Source: Cryptomeria japonica
Taxonomy: Eukaryota > Streptophyta > Pinopsida > Cupressales > Cupressaceae
Direction: 5' to 3'
NCBI RefSeq assembly: GCF_030272615.1
Contig: NC_081415.1
Coordinates: 374,025,009-374,089,008 of the forward strand
Length of the DNA: 64,000 nucleotides
Below the pieces are notes generated by a model. That model saw only the letters and a program-made list of their open reading frames with translations. It did no database searches and was not told the origin of the DNA. The position numbers and the translations under genes are program-made. How positions within the stretch are numbered: the stretch's first letter is position 1; each line of letters begins with the position of its first letter. Shown here one piece after another: positions 58,742-64,000 of this stretch.

Positions 58742-60094
58742 TTAATTTGGAATAGGTGCACCTAACTCGGTAGGTAAGGTGCTTTCTTCATTTGACACAA
58801 TTTCCTTCTTTTTCCAAATCATCTGTAATTTTCCTTTTATTTCCTCAGTGTCTCCTCTAGGTTGATCTCTGCAATCTCTAGCCAAGTGTCCAACTTTGTG
58901 ACAATGAAAACATGCCATACTAGGATTTCTCCATGATCTTCGGTTGTTCATTCCAAACCTTATAAAGCAGTTGGCACTTATATGTCCATATCTTCCACAA
59001 AATTCACACCATATCCTTGTATTGTAATCCCATGGTACTGCAGAATATTGTCGGTTAGGATCTGTGTGTGTTCGGTAGCCTCTAGTATTTGCACGGTGTG
59101 CAGACCACATATAGTTCTTTTGCTTAAGCCAACACTTCTCGGTACTATGTCCATATCTATTGCAGTTTTTACAAAACCCTTTGAATTTTGCCTTCTGATA
59201 ATTGCTAGCAAAATTTGTCCTACATTGGTTAGATGTGTGACCATATTTATTGCAATTGTAACAATAACCATTAGACCTTGTGACCTTTGGTTCCTTACCT
59301 TTTCTGATTTGGCAAATATTAGCAGTATGCCCTTGTTTTCCACAGTAGTTGCAAATAGGCTTCTTTCCTTTGATGTTCTTCTTGTTTCCAGCTTGCTTTG
59401 ATGATTCTCCTCTCTCGGTAGTGTGGATTCCCTTCTCGGTAGAGTCTTTTCCTTTGTAACCGAGTCCTGCAACTTTGTTGGGTCTTTTTGTATTCAGTTG
59501 TTCATCCAACATCTTTGATGCTTCATAACTCTTTTTCAATGTTTCTTTGGATTTCTTCTTTGTTTCAAGTTCATCGGTCAACCTTGATAATTCAAGTTTT
59601 AATTCTTGATTCTCATCATCTTTCAGTTTTCCTTCATGATGTGCATAACCCAATTGATCTGACAGATTTTGTTGAATCCCAGTCAACCTAATGATTTCAT
59701 CATTCTTTTCAGATACTAATGCTTCAAGCTATTGATTTTCTCTTTCTAGATCTCTTACTTTATCCTCGGCTTTCCTTAATGTATCAAGATTTTCAATCAT
59801 CTTTGTGCTGAAATATTTATGTCCTCTTTTCATTGCTTTTAGCTGATTAGTCAATGCTTTGTTCTTTTCCTTCAGTTCTTCAATCATTTCTTCAGTCTCT
59901 TCATATATACTGTTCTTAGTTGAAGTCTCAATTTGTTCCACTAACTCTTGAGAGTCCTACAAATCATCAGATAATCTTCTTCTAACTTTCAATGATTTTT
60001 GTATTTGTCTTTGCATGTCTGCAATCACTTGATTAACATGATCAAAGTCTTCTTGCAGATACACAATTCTTCGAGATTGTTTATAGCCTTCCAT
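58742..60094 (-). pseudogene. ORF1 of element C: coiled coil with five CCHC knuckles
   Basis: One frame of 450 codons from the ATG at 60094 (MEGYKQSRRIVYLQ... as in B) to the stop at 58742, broken only by TAG at 59959-59957 (codon 46, shared with B) and TAG near 59729. The last 320 codons are open. A Lys/Glu/Leu-rich helical start of about 200 residues is followed by a Lys/Gly/Ser-rich stretch and five intact C-x2-C-x4-H-x4-C knuckles: CNYCGKQGHTANIC, CYNCNKYGHTSNQC, CKNCNRYGHSTEKC, CEFCGRYGHISANC and CFHCHKVGHLARDC. The chain ends LPTELGAPIPN. Likely an RNA-binding, Gag-like protein; a capsid domain is not recognisable. Confidence 0.85.
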
Positions 60095-60142
60095 TCATAA
60101 GATCTTTCTCTTTAGGCTGTTAAACTTGTTTCCAAGATTCAA

Positions 60143-60154
60143 GCTCTAATACCA
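60143..60154 (-). promoter_or_regulatory. Primer-binding site of element C
   Basis: Minus strand TGGTATTAGAGC, one base from the Met-tRNA type TGGTATCAGAGC, next to the 5' LTR. Confidence 0.9.
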
Positions 60155-60156
60155 AT

Positions 60157-61317
60157 TGTTAGGCCCAATATGGAAAGCTAATGTACTGAGAGGGGAAGGG
60201 TGAATTAGTACTTCAAATCCTTTCTTCAACAATAACTTTACTGTTATGCATAAACCAAAAACTATTGTAACATAACATAAAGCTAAAACAAATAAATAAC
60301 AATCATACATGATTCACTCCATAACACACATATTTTGGTTACGCGGAAACTCTTGGTTAGAGAGAAAAACTACGGTGGGGATGGCACCCACAACTTTAGT
60401 ACTGCAATAATAAAGGTTGCTTAGTTAGAGATACATGTTTAGCCATTTCTGATAGCTTACCCTGTTAGGAGTATCAAGATCGTTAGATCTACCTTGCTAA
60501 AGGATTTTACAACACTTATTCTAAATGCTGCACCTGGTTAAAGGCTTTACAATTTATAGACTTTGTTAGAGTCTTTAAAGATTTCTCTTACAACTCAAAA
60601 TATTACAATAAAATCTTTACAAATATTTGCAACTTTACATCTGAAATGTTATAGCAGATTTTATGTGCTCAAAATGAGATTACCTTGCTTATAGCATACC
60701 TTGGTAACCCATAAAGTACCTCGGTAAACCTTTCTATTTACGATGTTCCTTGACTGTTCTTTGAAATCCTTCTCGGTGACCTCTGTGTCTCTGACAATCA
60801 CAATACTTAGTGCTTTCCCATGATTTTGCTTTTCACATATGTCTGTCTTCACACTCATACACACACTCACATTTGATCCTAAATAATGTTGTATAAATAG
60901 ATCTCTTATGTTGGTGATCCGGTTCATTGCTTCGATCTTACAAACATGATTTATTGAATGAATAACCATACAAGATATTTCATTGGATAGATGACCTCAA
61001 AATCATAAAAAATCTATAAGTGCAATTTCCAATGAGATAATGGTTCTTTGTTCCTCAATCTGGTGACACATTTCCACACATGTGTCTAGGTTCAATGAAT
61101 CTGGTAACATGTTTCACTTGGTGTATCATTATTGCTACTTGGTAGACATAGAGTGTTACTCGGTAGACAACTTGGTGTATACTAGGCTCTATGACTACTT
61201 TCTTCTATAACTGACTGCTCTGTGCTTACCGACTAAATATTTTGGTAGTAGTAACCGACTAGAGTATATAGAATGACTTTGGATATAAAACTAATGGCAA
61301 CTTAGTAAGTAGTAACA
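60157..61317 (-). repeat. 5' LTR of element C with promoter
   Basis: Pairs with 53313-54488. TATA-like TATAAATA at 60892-60899 (plus strand). It lacks one of the CTCGGTGTATATCA copies present in the left LTR near 61110, which explains part of the length difference. Confidence 0.9.
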
Positions 61318-61322
61318 AGTAC
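61318..61322. repeat. Target site duplication of element C, right copy
   Basis: AGTAC, identical to 53308-53312. Confidence 0.92.
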
Positions 61323-61573
61323 ATGTGCCACAAACTATGTTGTTGAGATTTCAATTCAGTCACAATAGAGTCAGTATTATTCAATTGAGGTAAAATCGGC
61401 TATAATTGAAAATTGTCAAGATCCACATCAATCATACAGTTGAGCATACTAGGATCTACTTTCTCAATTACCCTAGGAGCACGTGGTTCTCTATACAATT
61501 TGACTTGGTTTCCATTAATTGGGATAGTAGCATATGACAAATCCAACTGAACATTTCAACCTACTGCTACAGT
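61323..61573 (-). pseudogene. Start of the second RNase H of G and linker from protease
   Basis: Same frame as the protease and, after removal of C, as the rest of the RNase H. It contains a short linker with stops near 61555 and 61400 and ends with the WHMY that directly precedes the FDGA motif on the other side of C. Confidence 0.7.
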
Positions 61574-61924
61574 CTATTGTCTAGACAACAATATGCCATA
61601 ATGAGCTTTGGTGTTAGTTACATTGACATCCATCTTGTATGTTGCTTCAGGGAAGGCTGCTATTTTTACTTCAACATCTTTCATTGTACCTATCACTGGC
61701 ACTTCTCTATTATCCATAGCATAACATTTCCCATACAGTGTACTCATTGAAAATCCTAATTCTTTCATGACACCATATGGCATTACGTTTGCAACTGCAC
61801 CAGAATCTATCATACAGTTTTTAATTAACCAGTTATTTACTAACAAAGTAACATAGAAAGGATCAACATGTGAGGGTTCTTGTGTAATAGTTGTTCCAAC
61901 ATATACCTTTGGGGTTTGCAGCTC
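61574..61924 (-). pseudogene. Aspartic protease of element G
   Basis: Cuts the Gag-Pol polyprotein. The minus strand shows IKNCMIDSGAVANVMPYGVMKELG, in which DSGA is the active-site motif (usual D-S/T-G-A), followed by the beta-rich pattern VPVIGTMKDVEVKI and YGILLSRQ, then a stop at 61574. It continues the same frame as gag upstream, separated by a stop near 61925, so gag and pol were probably one polyprotein. Confidence 0.85.
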
Positions 61925-63953
61925 CTAATCCTTTTCATCCTTAGTTAAACCGGAAGGTAAACCTGTGTTACTATTAGATATTTTAGAAAATAAAGATAAA
62001 GCAGCTTCTCTATGTTCCTTTATTTTCAATAATTCTATCAATGGGACAGTGACCTTCATCTGGGTAAGAGCCTGAGGCATATCAAATGTGGAATTATTAA
62101 TCAACTTAGTATTAGTCTTAACTTTCTCTGTCTTAGGCTGACTTGCCTTCTTCATTGTGGTTGTTCCTTGTATATCACTAGTAGCTTTATCATCCATAGT
62201 TTTAGTTGTATCCTTCAATTTGTCATTCCCCTTTTGACTGTCTTGAGGCAAGGTGGTATTACTTGCTGCTTTCTTCTGGGATACTTCTTTTATAAACATT
62301 GAACCAGGTTCACCTTGATCCCCATCCTTCTTAGTACTTCTCAAATTGTAGTTGTGCTTGGCTTTGGCTATGGCAGCTTTAGTGAGATTTCTTACTTCTT
62401 CATCACTAGGCCTTCTGAGATGAACTTCTTCATCTTCAATTATTACCACATTCAAAATGGGATGCCAATCAAGTGACAACTGTCCTTAGTAAGATCTTTT
62501 ACTATTCAGCACATCACATTCATTAGGTTCACTTTGTAATGACTCATCATCACTTTCTATGATAGTTTCAAACATATTTATGTCAGGCTCAACCTCCTGT
62601 CTCATGGATTCTTCAAGGGCTTGAGCTACACCACATTGATGAGGAGAATGTGGTCCATAAAAAGACATGCACCAAGGAGTATTCTCCATATTATGAAGAT
62701 TTCCTCCTTTTAAAGGATCTAGGATATCTTGGTTCTGAGTATTTTTTGGCTTCTCATTTTGAGGCTTGCCATCCTTCCAAGTAGTGTTGTAAGGCATGTC
62801 ATGCAACCTAGGAGGCCTATCTTGCCAATTGTAATGAGGCTTATCATTTTTACTCACCTTGGCAGTAAGATCCTTCATAGCAGTCACTAATTTCTTTATT
62901 CTGTCTTCTTCTTTAGCAACTTTATTAGGTTGCTATTTTGATTCTTGCCACAACCTACCATCAGTTCTTCTCCCTATTTTCCCAGATGCTTTCCTATTAC
63001 TATCCACATTAATGGCAATTCTAAATGCATCTCTCAGACTATGCAGATTTTTATCCCTCAGAATATAGGCCATTTTAGAATCAAAGGCATTGTAATAAGT
63101 ATCCAGGCACATATTATCATCTAACCTCATTACCTTATATAGCCTATGCATTGCTTTCTGAAATCTGGCATTCAAATCTGTGACAATTTCATTGTCAGAC
63201 TTTCTGATATTGTTGAACTCATTGAGCATGAAGCTCACATTTGTTTTGTCACCATATTGTTCTTGAAAGCAGTTTTTAAAATATTCCCAAGACCCAATGC
63301 TATTCACAGGGAGACCTCTATACTAGTCCCTTGCATCATCTACTAGAGATTGTACAAACAATTTCATGATGACATCTTCATCTACAATTTCATAGTCATT
63401 TATTAAGTCACCAAAAGATTTCAAGTGTACTTCTGCACTGATTGCATTATTCCCAGCAAATTTGTGAAGTCTATCTGTCAATTCCATAGGAACATGGTTA
63501 GGGTACCCTAGGATTTCATCAAAAAAGAGTTGCCTATAAAGTTCTAGATTAATAGGTCTTCTTAGGAATTGGTGAGCTGTAAGGTTATTTCCCATGTTCA
63601 TTCTTACATTGGGGGTTTGAGTTAGAGAGATCTGGTTACCTTGGTTATTAACAGGGGCTTGATTGGCTGTGGCAGTGCTAATAGGCAAGGTTGGCTGAAC
63701 TTTAACTGGAGGGAGTGAAGCTTGGTGAGGAACAGGTTTATTTAGGTCTACTGAGGGAAACATGATAGGAGGAGCCTTCAGATAGCTAATCTTTCTTTTA
63801 ACTTCTTGATTGGTTGCTTCTAATTTAGCTTTCTCTAACTCCATTTGCAAATCTTCTTTCCCTTCCCTCATCCTTTCCATCTCTCTTCCATGTGTAGATA
63901 ACATGTGAGAGATCTCCGTTGTAGTCTTAGATCCAGACCCACCTCCCATGCAT
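61925..63953 (-). pseudogene. gag: Gag of element G
   Basis: Forms the particle of the autonomous-type element. Starts near the ATG at 63949 (MGGGSGSK) or just beyond it; the 5' LTR lies outside the window. A helical, Gln/Pro-rich start is followed by the retrotransposon gag domain: LGYPNHVPMELTDRLHKFAG, NDYEIVDEDVIMKLFVQSL, WEYFKNCFQEQYG, AFDSKMAYILRDKNLHSLRDAF. A knuckle-like PWCMSFYGPHSPHQC near 62650 is missing the second Cys of a classic CCHC. A charged, Lys/Thr-rich tail leads to the protease. The frame is constant; stops lie at about 63323, 62933, 62486 and 61925. It is homologous to the gag of element A. Confidence 0.88.
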
Positions 63954-64000
63954 TTTTGATTTCTTTTGTCAACATTATTTCTAACAGGTTGTGGGTCACT

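Larger units (their letters stand above)
53313..61317 (-). mobile_element. Element C: complete LTR retrotransposon without pol
   Basis: An 8,005-bp insertion with LTRs of 1,176 and 1,161 bp and a perfect AGTAC duplication, in the same family as B (LTRs alignable throughout, same ends, same tract, same ORFs). It lies in the RNase H gene of G; element plus one duplication is 8,010 bp, a multiple of three, so the reading frame of G agrees on both sides. ORF2 has its longest uninterrupted stretch here (453 codons). No pol domain is present. Confidence 0.93.

Noticed and set aside
1-64000. Host protein-coding gene, or bacterial or viral contamination
   Set aside because: All longer frames that can be identified belong to LTR retroelements, and the nested insertions with target duplications are typical of plant nuclear DNA.

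Overview
The window is intergenic DNA from a large plant genome, most likely a gymnosperm or another species with very long nested LTR retrotransposons. The lineage is an inference from element size and style, not from a marker gene. It is AT-rich. I find no host gene, no tRNA or rRNA gene and no bacterial feature. Nearly everything is LTR-retrotransposon sequence at different stages of decay, nested several levels deep.

Layout. (1) 1-3919: a non-autonomous gypsy-like element A on the plus strand (LTR end, degenerate PBS, gag, acidic ORFs, start of the 3' LTR). (2) 3920-11932: element B on the minus strand, complete, with two 1140-bp LTRs, a Met-type PBS, a polypurine tract and the target duplication GATAA, but no pol. 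(3) 12487-30443: a decayed large protein (aux copy F) split by element J (13570-28311). J holds element D (13803-27179, target duplication GTATC), and D's two LTRs are each split again: by S (14527-18678, duplication GGGTG) and by E (24263-26091, duplication GTTGT). (4) 30444-33930: LTR-like and unassigned sequence. (5) 33930-38760: aux copy I on the minus strand, cut by a 1.1-kb LTR (H). (6) 38760-42897: repeat-rich DNA and aux copy L on the plus strand. (7) 44168-47714: aux copy M on the minus strand. (8) 47798-64000: gypsy element G on the minus strand with gag, protease, RNase H, RT, degenerate RNase H and integrase. It is interrupted inside its first RNase H by element C (53313-61317, duplication AGTAC), a second, slightly better preserved copy of B's family.

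Two protein families of unknown function stand out. B, C and D lack recognisable protease, RT, RNase H or integrase. Each instead encodes ORF1 (about 450 aa, coiled coil plus four or five CCHC knuckles) and ORF2 (about 1,100 aa, a conserved helical-looking N-terminal region, a polar linker and a coiled-coil tail). B and C share in-frame TAG codons at the same places in ORF1 and ORF2. The second family (aux copies F, I, L, M, about 1,100 aa) starts next to an LTR. In copy M that LTR is also the 3' LTR of the gypsy element G, which suggests a partner relationship. No open frame here is fully intact, so these are relics whose value is comparative.
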